DNA of 64,000 nucleotides from Adiantum capillus-veneris (GCA_014529385.2 CM043962.1:50358598-50422597), one strand, 5' to 3'. Positions 1-13,124 are shown, counted from the stretch's first letter. The notes: generated by a model from the letters alone, not told the origin. A program made the numbers and translations.

Positions 1-596
1 CTATCCTCGTCGTCGAGATAAACAAAGTCATCATCCATGAGACCATATGTGCCATCCGTGTAGTCATGTAAATCTTCTTCTTCATCATAGGTACCCATGT
101 TTACTAAGAAGGTCACTAGACGCCTATAGTCATCTTGGTCAAAAGGGTAGACTTATGCAATGGGAGAAACGCTCTCTACTAAGTATGGGTCAGTCGTGGT
201 CAAGAGACGTATCAACCATTCTAACTCCTCGAAATTCCTCTCACATGCTAGCATACCTACCAAATTCCATTCTCATGCAAGCACTGGAAAGACCATGTGA
301 AACATTGTGAAAAGTAACAAGGGTACCTTTCATCCAAGGTAGGAGGGGATGACTCTAGCGTACTAGCCATATCTGTACATGCAAATAGATGATGGTTAGA
401 GTGCAAATATTACAAGGGTCATGTTCTTGTGCATAATGTGTTTTTATGATTTTGTGTTATGGCTCTTGCTCTTTTACTTTTTTATCTTGTTTTTGTGATT
501 ATAAGGTGTTATATATACATTCCCTAAGATTGGAGATTAAGAGGTCAGGGAGGAAGGTTGAGAGGGAAGCAAGTGAATGATGGATGTCAGCAAACA
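1..596 (-). mobile_element. Candidate LTR, minus strand, truncated by window edge
   Basis: Read on the minus strand, a purine-rich tract at 597-608 (AAGG followed by a G run and AG) is immediately followed by TGTTTGCTGACATC, as expected for a polypurine tract abutting an LTR start. About 80 bp into this unit is a TATATATA at 510-517, placed like an LTR core promoter. The other end lies outside the window, so neither the terminal CA nor a partner LTR can be checked. The short ORF at 499-693 runs across the PPT/LTR boundary and is probably not a gene. The type (copia or gypsy) is undecided. Confidence 0.35.
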
Positions 597-938
597 CTCC
601 CCCCTTCCTTGGGTAGATCATACCTTTTGGAATGATGTCGTCACCTTTTGAAACCAATTGTTCCAAGTGGTTATGGGTGAAGGCTTTAACCAATAGTTTT
701 CGACCGCCCTATGCGTTTCATCTAGTTGCAAGGGTGGTAAGGTACTCTCCTATGATTTTATTTGCAACATTGTTGTAACTGGTGAACTTACAATGGGAGG
801 TGCAAACTCTTTCTTGCTTGTATGGATATGTACAATGGTAGGTGGAGGTTGTGTCAAAGCTTCTATTTCCGTATAGGAACTAATTGAAGAGCAAGAAACT
901 TCATTTGATTTTGATGTCCCTGAGTTAGGTGGAGAAAA

Positions 939-1472
939 TCATTCTTTCTTTGGTACCCAAACTAGCTCTAGAGCAGGTGTGTAGCATTCTGCGGTTTTTT
1001 CCTTTCCACGATCTTGAATTTGTTTTGGAGCGACAGAATTGAGCTCACATGGGCCCGGTGATAAGTAAGAGTACAATTTACGTTTTGGCACCCAGATTTG
1101 ATCATTTCCTTTATAGTAGCCTTGGGCTTCCAATAGTTTTTTAGGAATCCAACGCAACATTTCTTTACATTTCTTGGGGCGAATGGGACGTCTCTTACCA
1201 AGTTCCTGTCTTTTAGCACTGGCTATGGTTGCTAAAGAAGCTTTAGGGACCCACTTGTATGTTTTCTTTGTTATATTGGGATGGTTCTTGTGTGTCTCAA
1301 GCTTTATTTCAGCTACATTAGTTGAAGCTCTAGAGACTTGGGCTATGGGGACATATGGTTCAACCTCTTGGACATGCAATGTTTTGGGTTTTATTTCCTT
1401 AAGAGGAAATATCTCAGGAAGTATGGCTTGAGTGGTACTAAGGGCTAAGAGTTGGTTTCTGTGTTGTGACAC
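939..1472 (-). CDS. ORF with repeated W[V/I]PK motifs, retroelement-associated, unknown function
   Basis: This is a 177-codon open frame. The tetrapeptide W-V/I-P-K occurs four times (KWVPK, RWIPK, IWVPK, VWVPK at about residues 93, 128, 147 and 172), each in a basic context, and one segment reads KKLLEAQGYYKGNDQ. I see no zinc knuckle, protease or polymerase motif. It lies between the truncated RNase H of a minus-strand gypsy pol (ending near 1,490) and a PPT/LTR-like boundary near 597, so it may be part of the internal region of the element owning that LTR. The start is not supported by anything except the first M codon; the frame may have been longer before the junction near 1,475. The motif repeats suggest a binding or structural role, but that is inference. 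Confidence 0.4.
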   Translation of the reverse strand: MSQHRNQLLALSTTQAILPEIFPLKEIKPKTLHVQEVEPYVPIAQVSRASTNVAEIKLETHKNHPNITKKTYKWVPKASLATIASAKRQELGKRRPIRPKKCKEMLRWIPKKLLEAQGYYKGNDQIWVPKRKLYSYLSPGPCELNSVAPKQIQDRGKEKTAECYTPALELVWVPKKE

Positions 1473-1475
1473 CCC

Positions 1476-2648
1476 CTGTCCCCCAATAAATAGTGTATTT
1501 GGTGGCTATCATAATGCCAAACTCTATGCACTGCTTTAAACCCAAATACAGAGTGAGATTCTCTGCCTCATTATTGGTGTGGGCATCCTCTAAATCGTAT
1601 GCCTTCAAAAATATAGTTTTGCCATGTGGGTTGTGTATCACCACACCTCCTCCTGCTTTCTGCACTACCCTTTGATACGCTCTGTTGAACCACATTGTAA
1701 AAGCATCTTCCAAGTCGGGTTCCTCCTTAGCTTCATCTTGCACCACTCTTGGATAGGCCGGAAAATCGATAGCCTTGCTAACAAGAATGTCTGCCAGGTG
1801 AGACCGACTCGTGTGATCCACCTTGAACTCGAACTCGAACTCCTGTAGCTCTAACACCCACTTCATAATCCTCCTTCTTGGCTTCAAATGTAGCACTACC
1901 TCTGGCAATAGATTATTATCTATCAACACAAAAAACTTACGCACAATCAAATGGACTTTGAACTTCCTGCAAGCGAAGCCTAGAGCCATCACCCACTGCT
2001 CCGCCTCAGTGTAGGTAGCCTCTCGTGGGCTAATCACCCTACTCTCGAAGTATATCGGCTTGTAGCTTCTCCCTACCTTTTGCAATAGAACTGCTCCAAT
2101 AGCAACTGTGCCCACTGTCATAGACACATAAAAGCGTCCTCTCTATTGGGAGGACACGCCTCTAGCAACTGGCACAAAATCTCTTTAACCCTATCAAAGG
2201 CCTCCTGAGCTTCCCCATCCCATTCATAGTCATGCACTTGCTGAGCCCTCTTTTGAAGAGGATGCACATATTGCGACAACATCCAAAAGAAACGCGGAAA
2301 ATACTTCAACTTATGAACAAATGAAGCCAAACCTTGAGCATCCGATGGTGGCTCCATCAACACCAATGCCTTCACCTTCTCGGGATCAGCCTCTATACCG
2401 TTTTGTGACACCACATGACCCAACAACTGTGCTCGAGGCTATGCTAGCTTGCACTTCTTGGGATCCAGCTGGCCTCCTTCTTCATCAAGCCTTTGAAAAC
2501 ATAATTGGAGCTTCGATAGGTGCTCCAACCTTGAACTGTAGCAGCCGATATCATCCATGAAGACCCTAATAAAATGGCCCAAGTATGGACCAAATACCCT
2601 GTTCATCCAACCTTGGAACGTGGCATATGCATTTACTAATCCAAATGG
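1476..2648 (-). pseudogene. pol: Ty3/gypsy pol fragment: RT palm, RNase H and second RNase H (left half of split element)
   Basis: On the minus strand the reading runs from 2,648 downward: MPFGLVNAYATFQ, then the catalytic FMDD box of RT, then LLGHVVSQNG and the connection domain (2,426-2,118). After a frameshift near 2,120 come the gypsy RNase H (GAVLLQ, IYFESRVISP, YTEAEQW) and a second, archaeal-type RNase H with AGGGVV and NNEAE. Two RNase H domains in tandem are the hallmark of the plant Tat lineage. In the second RNase H the first catalytic Asp appears as Asn (WFNRAY, where the related element here has FFDGAF), and the frame ends near 1,490, so integrase is missing. Its other half is at 13,125-13,695: the two were separated by the insertion of the 2,649-13,124 element. 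Clearly inactive. Confidence 0.85.
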
Positions 2649-4228
2649 TGATAGCCGTTTTTCGGCTTTCCAAAATTGCCATAGTAAGCTACCTCACCCT
2701 ATCAAATCACTCAGACATTTTGGTTATCCCTACCATTTCACTGTACATAGGCGTGTGTGAGTTAGGGGACTTTTTCCATATCTTCTTAAAAACCCTTAAT
2801 TAGCTAGTCACTAGGCTAGATGAGCCAAAAAAATTTAAAAATATATAAAAAATATAAGTATATTATGGCCCATTTGTGTGTAAATATTTCATTGTATATA
2901 GGGCCTAAATAAAAGGATTTTTCATAATTATTTTTGGTATTTATTTAAATATCTATACTTAGGTGTGTGTTATTTATGCTATGTACATTAACTCACCATT
3001 ACCATATTTTTTCTTACCATTTTGCATACTCTTTATTCCATATAAAAATACTGTCATGCAAGCTTCTCTTATTTTTTGTGTAACTCCATCCCAACAAAAA
3101 TCCAAAAAAACTAGTTTTATTTATGTGTATATTTTTTCACTATTGTGATTTTTCCTTCTTACATCTATTCTCTTTTACACTCATAAATTAGAACACCAAA
3201 AATATTCATCTTTTTATGGTAGACTTATAATGAGAGAGATTTATTTTGACCCCTTTATATTTTTTCCACCTATATTATTTATATTTGACATGTACATATT
3301 TTTTTAGACCCCTCAATATTTGATTTTCTTAGTTCTACTATTCACTTATATCATGATCTCAACAATATCTTCAATTATAGACCTACCAAATAAGATCAAG
3401 GGTATGTGGAATGAATGCATGCACCATGGGGAGCTCACTCTTGGAGGTATTCAAAAGAATCATCCAAAGAAGGACCTCACAAGGACCTTGTGCAGTGGAA
3501 AAAACAGTCGGTTTTGCTGAATTTTAAAAGATCACATGCTCCCCGAATTTGAAAAGGTGATACAAACAAAAGTTGTAGCTCGTGAGCTGAACTTTCACCT
3601 CAATATTTTATTTTATTTTTTTGAGCTATGAGCTGTAAGCTAGGATTTTATTTGTGGACCCCGGTTTGCCCATGCTATGCAGCAACACTACCTCTTCCAC
3701 TTTATCATTTTCCTCTTTCACACACACCTCTCCACTCATCATCCCCACCTCTCTCACCACTCCTCTCTGCACCCTACTCACCTTCTTCTAAACCTTGAAG
3801 AATAAGAGAAACCATGGTGAACTCATGTTTCCTACACACACTTCCATTCCAAAATTGACCACCTAGTCTCATTTTTCCTCATCCATATTACCCATATCTA
3901 TCAAAAAACCATAAAATTCAGCCTCTTCTCTTGAAAGACAGCATTATGGTGATTGATTACTCATATTCAATTATCTTGGCTCCCAAAGGAAGGTCAAGAG
4001 TGAAAAAAACGTACCGTCAAAGCTAGTGGACCGTCAACAAGCGTCAAAATTGACCCAAATCAAGACACTTGGAGCATCAACATTGTAAGAAATCTATGTT
4101 TTCTTACCTATTAAGAGTTTTTTCTTCCTTATTTGTATCCTACTTGGATACTCCCATTGTAAATATCCAATTCCATTTGTAAATCATTTGCTTGATCATT
4201 GCCGATAAATTTCAAAGCAGCCTGAGCA

Positions 4229-4231
<3 letters not shown>

Positions 4232-4310
<79 letters not shown>
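4232..4310. repeat. (CT)n microsatellite inside 5' LTR
   Basis: About 79 bp of uninterrupted CT. The 3' LTR has the matching array at 12,802-12,951 (about 150 bp, with one interruption), and the gag-only relatives have GA arrays at the corresponding place of their minus-strand LTRs. The array therefore belongs to the LTR, not to the host locus. The long Arg-Glu and Ser-Leu ORFs over it are artefacts. Confidence 0.95.
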
Positions 4311-4312
<2 letters not shown>

Positions 4313-4316
4313 GCGT

Positions 4317-4339
4317 CCTAGTTCGGATCCAAAACTAGG
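4317..4339 (+). promoter_or_regulatory. Conserved LTR stem-loop (CCTAGTT/AACTAGG)
   Basis: A perfect 7-bp inverted repeat with a 9-nt loop directly follows the CT array. The same stem with a different loop is at 12,957-12,979 and, on the minus strand, near 56,508-56,529 and 59,425-59,446. It is about 145 bp from the LTR end, in the R/U5 part. A role in polyadenylation or packaging of the element RNA is possible by analogy with retroviral leader hairpins, but is inference. Confidence 0.6.
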
Positions 4340-4487
4340 TGGTGCCCCAAATTTGTGTAGGGTTAGGTTGTGGGTTTGTGGGTGTGTTTGTTGTTTTTTC
4401 CAACCCCAACCCAATTGAGCAGCACGAGAGCCTACAAGGGTGCTTAGAGGCCACTCTTCTTGTTGCCCACCCCGGACCGCCTCAAAT

Positions 4488-4505
4488 TGGTGCCCCCACG
4501 GAGGA
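4488..4505 (+). other. Primer binding site (PBS)
   Basis: TGGTGCCCCCACGGAGGA begins three bases after the LTR end. TGG at this place is the expected complement of a tRNA CCA end. The same 18 bases lie next to the LTRs of the gag-only relatives at 56,342-56,359 and 59,259-59,276 (minus strand). I cannot name the tRNA without a tRNA database. Confidence 0.75.
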
Positions 4506-4559
4506 ACGGCTTGTGTATTTTTGTGAAGGCTCAACCTTTAGCATAATCAAGTAGCTTGC

Positions 4560-4772
4560 ATGAATCACGAGAATTTGTATCATCCCTTCATTCCCATTGC
4601 AAGGAAAAAGGTACACATATTTGTTAGTACTAAGTTGCAATTTCAACGTGCAATTCGTAGAATTTTAGGTCCTCTTAGGTTGGCAGAGATAAACGCATCA
4701 GTAAATCCTTATATTTTGCCTCTCATTAGGTACGACCTTAGTTTGGACGTCTATATTTTTGTTTTGTTTTAA
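4560..4772 (+). CDS. Leader micro-ORF A (70 codons), unknown; paralogue of micro-ORF B
   Basis: A small ORF starting ATG (residues MNHENLY) in the leader between PBS and gag. Its product is basic in the middle and hydrophobic at the end, with ILPLI, DVYIF and a C-terminal VLF. It aligns without gaps over about 50 residues to the next ORF (4,794-5,012): roughly half of the residues are identical, including the shared core NP-x-ILPLI-x-Y, and many codon differences are silent, as expected for a protein-coding duplication. The gag-only relatives keep the ATG and the first seven codons at the same place after their PBS (minus strand, near 56,280 and 59,197) and then diverge. No signal peptide or known motif is recognised. 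Function unknown; it could be a small accessory protein or an upstream ORF controlling gag translation. Confidence 0.55.
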   Translation: MNHENLYHPFIPIARKKVHIFVSTKLQFQRAIRRILGPLRLAEINASVNPYILPLIRYDLSLDVYIFVLF

Positions 4773-4793
4773 GAATTAGGTCAAATATAGACC

Positions 4794-5012
4794 ATGGATA
4801 ATGGCCCAAGAATAGAGGTTTTCCCCTTTCATTTCACTCCACACATTAGAATAAACATTGCAATTAGTAGAAAAATCCATTTTCAACAACGTATGGTGTT
4901 CATGTTTGGTGCCCAAAGAGTAGGAGAAATTCTCGCATCACCAAATCCTGTCATCCTACCTCTTATTGATTATCATAGGTCATTTGATGTGAATATTTTT
5001 ATTTTGTTGTAG
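4794..5012 (+). CDS. Leader micro-ORF B (72 codons), unknown; tandem paralogue of micro-ORF A
   Basis: It starts 21 bases after the stop of micro-ORF A, in the same frame, with ATG in the context ACCATGG, and ends 85 bases before the gag ATG. The C-terminal part reads ILASPNPVILPLI then DVNIFILL, matching ASVNPYILPLI and DVYIFVLF of ORF A. In the ungapped alignment of the last 49 residues I count about 24 identities, and matched residues often use different codons (GAC/GAT, CTC/CTT, AAG/AAA). This suggests an old tandem duplication that stayed coding for some time. No relative is recognised outside the element. Neither ORF looks like a zinc knuckle, protease or envelope protein. Confidence 0.55.
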   Translation: MDNGPRIEVFPFHFTPHIRINIAISRKIHFQQRMVFMFGAQRVGEILASPNPVILPLIDYHRSFDVNIFILL

Positions 5013-5097
5013 AATAGATTGCAATTTAGAAAACATTATTGTGTAAATTTTTTAAGAAAGAAAAACAAAAACGTGTTGTTACTTTGAAACCAATTCA

Positions 5098-6498
5098 ATG
5101 GAGGCCCAACGCCAAATTTCCGGATACCCTCTTTTCTTTGGACAGCCTGGAGAGGATACAGAATTATTTTTAGCAAATTTCAAGATGTCTTGTCGTATCA
5201 AGAGGATAGTAACTGATCAAGAACGTGTAGAGATGTTTGAGGTGGTCCTTAGGAAAGATGCTAGCACTTGGTTTGACTCTTTGCCTGAGGAAGTTAAAGG
5301 GAATTACACGGAAGTTGTGAATCATTTCAAGAGATACTTCTTTGATCCCCAAAACACTCAAAAGCTATGGCAACACATTGTTTCTCATAAGCAAAAAGAC
5401 TTAGATGACTACTACTTGTACAAGCAAGAGTTTCTACGTCTTTGGTCTGTATGGGTGAGAAATGTTGCTAACCCTGGTGATGGTGCAGAGTTCCTAAAGA
5501 AGGAGAGGTTCATAGCTGGACTCTTTCCTGACCTTAAGATAAAAGTTGAGGCCGGTGCACCTGCTACCTTTGATGCAGCTGAAACTAGGACTGCTGAGAA
5601 ATATAGGAAACTCAAGTGCTTAAGGGGGGAGGTTCCAATAGAAGGTCTTAGACCCAAAGGTAAGTCATAAGCATCAACATCTAAGGAGCTTCCTGAGGTA
5701 ATGGTGGAAGTGATTGAGAAGTTAAATGAATCTTTAAGCAGCTTGTCAATTCACCTTGCACAAGCTGTAGGTCCAAAGGGACAAGCAAAGAAATCTGAAG
5801 AGCGAGATTCATGACCTAGGAGAGTCTTGCAATGTTGGAATTGCGGTGAGTCTGGACATGGGATGTATAATTGTCCTTGGCCCCGTGGGGAGCCAAGGAG
5901 ACCTAACCTGAATTACCCAGTGATGAATGCAGGAGAAGGAACTAGTTAGCAACCACGGCTTCTACAAAGGCCAAATGGAGCAAGACCACCTCCACAAGGA
6001 GTGGAAGGAGTTCCACCTTTGCCAGACCCAAATGTGCATGTAGTAGATGTGACAAACTCAAATGAGGTTGACATGGAAGCAAATGGCATTAAGCGTGGCT
6101 GAGGAAAAGGTAAAGAGAAAGAAGGAGTCACATCACAAAGTGATCATGGACGAGAAAAGAAGGCAAAGGAGACCAAGGAAGCTAAGAGGACTCGACGTCG
6201 TATCAATCTCCAAGACTTCCCTCTTGGACATGGTATGGCTCCATACAACCTATTGGAAGACATGAGAGGTAAGGGTCCTGATATCTCATGGCCTCAATTT
6301 CTTGCATTATGCCCACAAGTTAGGAGGGATTTAACGAAGGCAGTTAACACTAGGAGAAAGATAAAAGAGAGTGTGCCTGTTGTAAAAATTGCACATACTG
6401 AAATGAATGAGGATATTACACCTGTGCTAGATTGTTACATCAAAGGAAGATTGGTTAGGAAAGGTCTAGTGGATGGGGGCGCACAAATTGCATCATGA
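5098..6498 (+). pseudogene. gag: gag and start of protease, four in-frame stops
   Basis: The frame opens with ATG at 5,098. The first 190 codons form a retrotransposon gag domain (YPLFFGQPGED, W-F-D-S-L-P, ERFIAGLFPDLKIKV), the structural protein that forms the particle. Reading on in the same frame past TAA at 5,668, one meets a complete CCHC zinc knuckle (CWNCGESGHGMYNC, about 5,830-5,871), which binds the RNA. Further stops are TGA 5,812, TAG 5,947 and TGA 6,100. The protease begins near 6,460 with VDGGAQI, a variant of the usual DSGA active site. A one-base frameshift near 6,495 then moves the reading to the next frame. Apart from the stops the frame is continuous for 1.4 kb, so this was one gag-protease polyprotein; the stops are decay, not obvious recoding. 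Confidence 0.85.
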
Positions 6499-9400
6499 CA
6501 GAGGGACTCATGCAAAAACTAGGCATGCACATCCATGAGACACCTGAAATTAAAGTCAAGATGGCAAACAATAGCAAAGCTAGGTGTGTAGGCATTTGTA
6601 AAAGTGTTTTTGTAGAGGCCTTTGGCATTAAGAAGGCAGTGGATTTTTATGTTATGTCTACCAAAGGAAATGGTTACCCATTTATCCTAGGGAGACCATG
6701 GCTAATGAAAATGCTAGCTTTGCAGGATTGGGAGAGTGGAAAGCTAATTTGCAGGAATGACAATCATAAGAAGGTTGTATTTGACATGAAGGAGCAACGC
6801 CAAGAGGAGCTCCATGAAGAATCATATCAAAGTGAGACGGAGGAAGGCTGGACCGATAGCACTTCAGAAGGAGAAAGTAGCGGCAGCATTACTGAAGAGG
6901 AGTCTTCCATCGAAGTCATGGGGGTAAGGTTTAATCCAAAAAACCAAGAGACCTCTTGCCAAGGTTTGGAAGAGGTAGGTTCCCAAGAGAACCAAAATAT
7001 GCAAGATGAAGGAATGTTAGAAGGTATGTTATCTACAACACTTACAAAGGACGAAAGAGAGGAGTTCAAATGTGTGATAGGGAAATTTCCGAGGCTTTTT
7101 GCTAAAGACTACACTGATGTGCGTGGAGTAGATGTTGTTCAACACAAAATTGAGTTGAAGCTAGAGGCCACACCTAAGGCTCAAAAGCTACGAAGGCTAG
7201 GAGTCATCAAGGAGCAGGCTTTACTCAAGGAGGTAAGAAAGCTTCTAGTAGCTGGTTTCATTTATCCAGTGGAGAATTCAGAGTGGGTCTCTCCCGTTGT
7301 TGTCACTCCTAAGAAAAATGGCAAGTGGAGGGTGTGTGTGGATTACCGTCCACTTAATGAGGCAACAAAAAGAGATCACTTTCCCCTCCCATTTCAGGAT
7401 GAGATACTAAATGAGGTAGCTGGTCATGAGAAGTACACTGTGTGTGATGGCTACTCGGGTTACTTTCAAATAGGTATCGCATTGGAAGATCAATTGAAAA
7501 CAACCTTCATCACTCCTTGGGGTTGTTATGCTTTTAGAGTCATGCCATTTGGCCTGACAAATGCTCCTGCAACTTTCCAACGCTTCATGAACATGGTGTT
7601 TCAAACATTCTTTGGAAAGTCCATTAGGGTTTTTATTGATGATTTTTGCATTTATAGCTCAAAATCATTGCATCTACAAAGGGTAGAATAAGGTTTAAAG
7701 AAGCTCTATGACATGAGAGGTCAACTCAACCCCGACAAGTGCCACATAGGTGAGGATGAAGTGATCTTGCTTGGTCACAAGGTTTCCTATAAAGGCATTA
7801 AGGTGGATCCTTCAAAGGCAAAGTCTCTTATTGAGCTCCCATCACCCAAGAATCTCAAAGAGGTCATCTCATTCATTCAAAAGGTGAAGTATATGTCACG
7901 CTTTATTCACTTAGCTTCGGAGTTGCTTCATCCTTTGCAAAAGTTGACACAACAAGTAGAATTTGCATGGTCTGACGAGCTTGAAGAGTACTTTTGTAAC
8001 ATTAAATTCATCCTGTCAGAACTACCAACACTAATGCCTCCTTGTTGGGAGTACACATTCTTTGTTAGCTCTAGTGTTGGGAAAGAAACAATTGGAGTAG
8101 TTTTGCTACAACAAGATCCCCATAGTACCTGGATGCGACCCATCTACTTTGCTAGTAGGGTCATGAATGCTTTGGAGAGAGGCTACACGGAGGCAGAACT
8201 CATGATGCTTTCTCTCATGTTTGCGGTGAGAAATTTTAGATCCTACATGCTACCAAAACCTTTTGTAGTTCTCACTACAAAAAATTTGCTTCCTTGGGTG
8301 TCATCTCAAATGAATCTTAGCACTAGGATCTCAAAGTGGATTATGGAATTGCAAGAGTTCCAATACTCTTTCAAGGTAGAAGATAGTGTGCATGCACAAT
8401 TGGCAGGGATCCTTACGTATAGGGTACATGAGAAGGAGATTAAGGTGCCTGAAATAAAGACCCTACCATTGCCACCACTAAAAAATATTCCTAATACTTT
8501 TACCTTGTTCTTTGATGGAGCTTTTCGACGAGTCACAGGAAAAGCAGGGGGAGGGCTAGTGTTGCTCAACCCAAGTGGGGAGGTGGTCATGAAAGAGAAG
8601 GTCAATCTACCAGGTTCAACTAGCAACAATGAAGCAGAATACGACACACTACTTCATGGTTTAAAGATATGCATTGGCCAAGGTATACAACGTCTCATGG
8701 TAAAAGGGGATGCACTTCTCATTGTGAAGCAAATTTTAGGCATTTGGGCATGCAAGAATGAAAGCCTAAGGACAAAAGTTCATGCCATTCGTAGATTGTT
8801 TAATCAATTTGAAGAAGTGCAACTATATCATATTCCTAGGAAACAAAATGAAGATGCCGATTTACTTGCACAACAAGCAGTTACATGTGTTGAGAAAGAA
8901 GTTCAGGTCATCATGGTGGCAGCAACTATTAAGCAACCGAGATACCAGGGATTGGAGTCATTGACTCCCATTATTAGCTACATTTTGGAGGGTGAGTTTC
9001 CACAAGACTTCACGAAGGCTCAGAAGAGGAGACTCATGAAGAAGGCAAGCACGTATCTCTTCCTAGAAGGTTCCCTCTACCAAAGAGGGAAGGATCAAGT
9101 GTGCAGAAGAGTACCAACTATTGAGGAAATCCTAGCCATTCTAAAAGGTTTGCATGAGGAAGCGTGTGGTGGTCATTTTGCACAAGAACTCACTACAAAA
9201 AAGATTTTGCTTGCCGGATATGTTTGGCCAAGCTTCCACATTGATGTTCAACATTGGTGTAAAAGCTGTCACAATTGTCAGATTAATGGAAACAAGCGTC
9301 TGCTACATGGTCCACGTCAGTTAGTCCTTGCAAATGGTCCATTTGGAAAATGGGGCATTGATGCTATGGGTCCATTGCCTAGGACTAAAAATTGGAAATC

Positions 9401-10376
9401 GTATATCTTGGTGGCCATAGACTACATGACGAGATGGGTAGAAGCACAAAGTGTGGCAAAGGTAAATGAGAGGACAGTGAGAAAATTTGTCTACACTCAC
9501 ATTTGTTGTAGATTTGGAACACCTTTGGAGATTGTTTCTGATAATGGTCTAGGGTTTAGAAAGGGCTTGCTTACAAAAGTCTGTGAAGACCTTCACATTC
9601 TACATCGTCATAGTACACCCTACTATCCCCAATCCAATGGTCTGGTAGAAAAAGATAATGGTGTCATTGCAAGCATCATTAGAAAGATGGTGAGAAACAA
9701 AACAAAGTTGTGGGATGACTTCTTGGATGGTGCCTTGTGGGCGTATCGAACCACATATAGGGAAGCCACGGAGTTTACACCATTTCACTTGGTCTATGGT
9801 CAAGAGGCTTTACAACCAATTGAGCTCAACATTCCAACAATGCGGCTTCATGGCAAAGCAACACAAGATGATCAAGAAGCATGGATGGATCGACTTCTTA
9901 CCTTAGCTGAGCTTGAGTGGAAAAGAGAAGCAGCATACGAGTGCTACAAGAGGAAAGCCACACAGACGAAGGAAAATCTTGACAAGAAACTGAAGGACAA
10001 AGGCATCAATGAAGGAGATCTAGTGCTAAGGTATGACAATCGACTCGATAATCGTTTTGATGTCAAATTTGAAACTAGATGGCAGGGGCCATACATAGTT
10101 AAGAAAGCTTTCAATTCAAGTTACTATCAACTTATGGACTTGAATGGGAAAGAGAACTCTAGGAAGGTAAACAGGTATCGCTTGAAGCCTTATTTGAGTC
10201 GACTTCTACCAAAGGATCTACCAAAGATCTGTCAAAGCGCAGCTGTCTCATGTAAGTATTGTTACATGAAGCATGAGTGTAACTCAAACCAAAATGCCGA
10301 GGGGCCAAACAATGAAGATCTTGTCAAAGACTCTGAAGTACTCTCTTTGGAAAAAATGCTTTATGATGGTAGATGA
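6495..10376 (+). pseudogene. pol: Tat-like Ty3/gypsy pol: protease C-part, RT, RNase H, second RNase H, integrase (one in-frame stop)
   Basis: The first ATG of this frame is not a natural start; the sequence continues the protease (FILGRPWL, about 6,690-6,710). An acidic linker follows, then RT with [42 protein letters not shown] and the catalytic FIDD box. A single TAA at 7,689-7,691 interrupts RT; the same frame reopens at once and runs 887 codons from 7,713. It contains LLGHKVSYKGI, a gypsy RNase H (GVVLLQ, IYFASRVMN, YTEAELM), a second RNase H with all four acidic residues (FFDGAF, NNEAEYD, VKGDAL, NEDADLL), and integrase with an HHCC finger (ending CKSCHNC) and a DDE core (GIDAMG, VSDNG, PQSNGLVEK). 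The C-terminus has GPYIVKKAF but no chromodomain is seen. Reversion of one codon would reopen RT, so this copy is fairly young. Confidence 0.93.
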
Positions 10377-10404
10377 ATATACCATCATCCTGGGGGAGGG
10401 CTAA
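10363..10404 (+). promoter_or_regulatory. Pre-PPT hairpin and polypurine tract
   Basis: ATGATGGTA (10,363-10,371) and TACCATCAT (10,380-10,388) form a perfect 9-bp stem with an 8-nt loop. It is followed by CC and the purine tract TGGGGGAGGG, then CTAA and the 3' LTR start TGATAG at 10,405. The PPT primes plus-strand DNA synthesis. The gag-only relatives have a hairpin of different sequence at the same place (53,841-53,869; 61,918-61,939) and the same G-rich tract ending GCTAA. Confidence 0.7.

Positions 10405-13124
<2,720 letters not shown>

Larger units (their letters stand above)
2649..4484 (+). repeat. 5' LTR (internally deleted)
   Basis: It begins TGATAGCC and ends CCTCA. It aligns with the 3' LTR from 10,405, but is 1,836 bp against 2,720 bp. 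The two diverge after AAATCA (4,186 here, 11,941 there) and rejoin at CTTGATCATT (4,191 here, 12,766 there), so about 820 bp is missing here. The missing part holds the TATAAAAG box seen at 12,136 in the 3' LTR. The remaining right part keeps the CT array, the CCTAGTT hairpin and the U5 end. The full-length LTR of the gag-only relative at 59,281-61,899 is 2,619 bp, which supports deletion here rather than insertion in the 3' LTR. Confidence 0.9.

Noticed and set aside
5668-6102. Programmed readthrough of stops in gag of the Tat-like element
   Set aside because: Four stops of three kinds, plus a frameshift in protease, are better explained by decay. No conserved readthrough context is seen.
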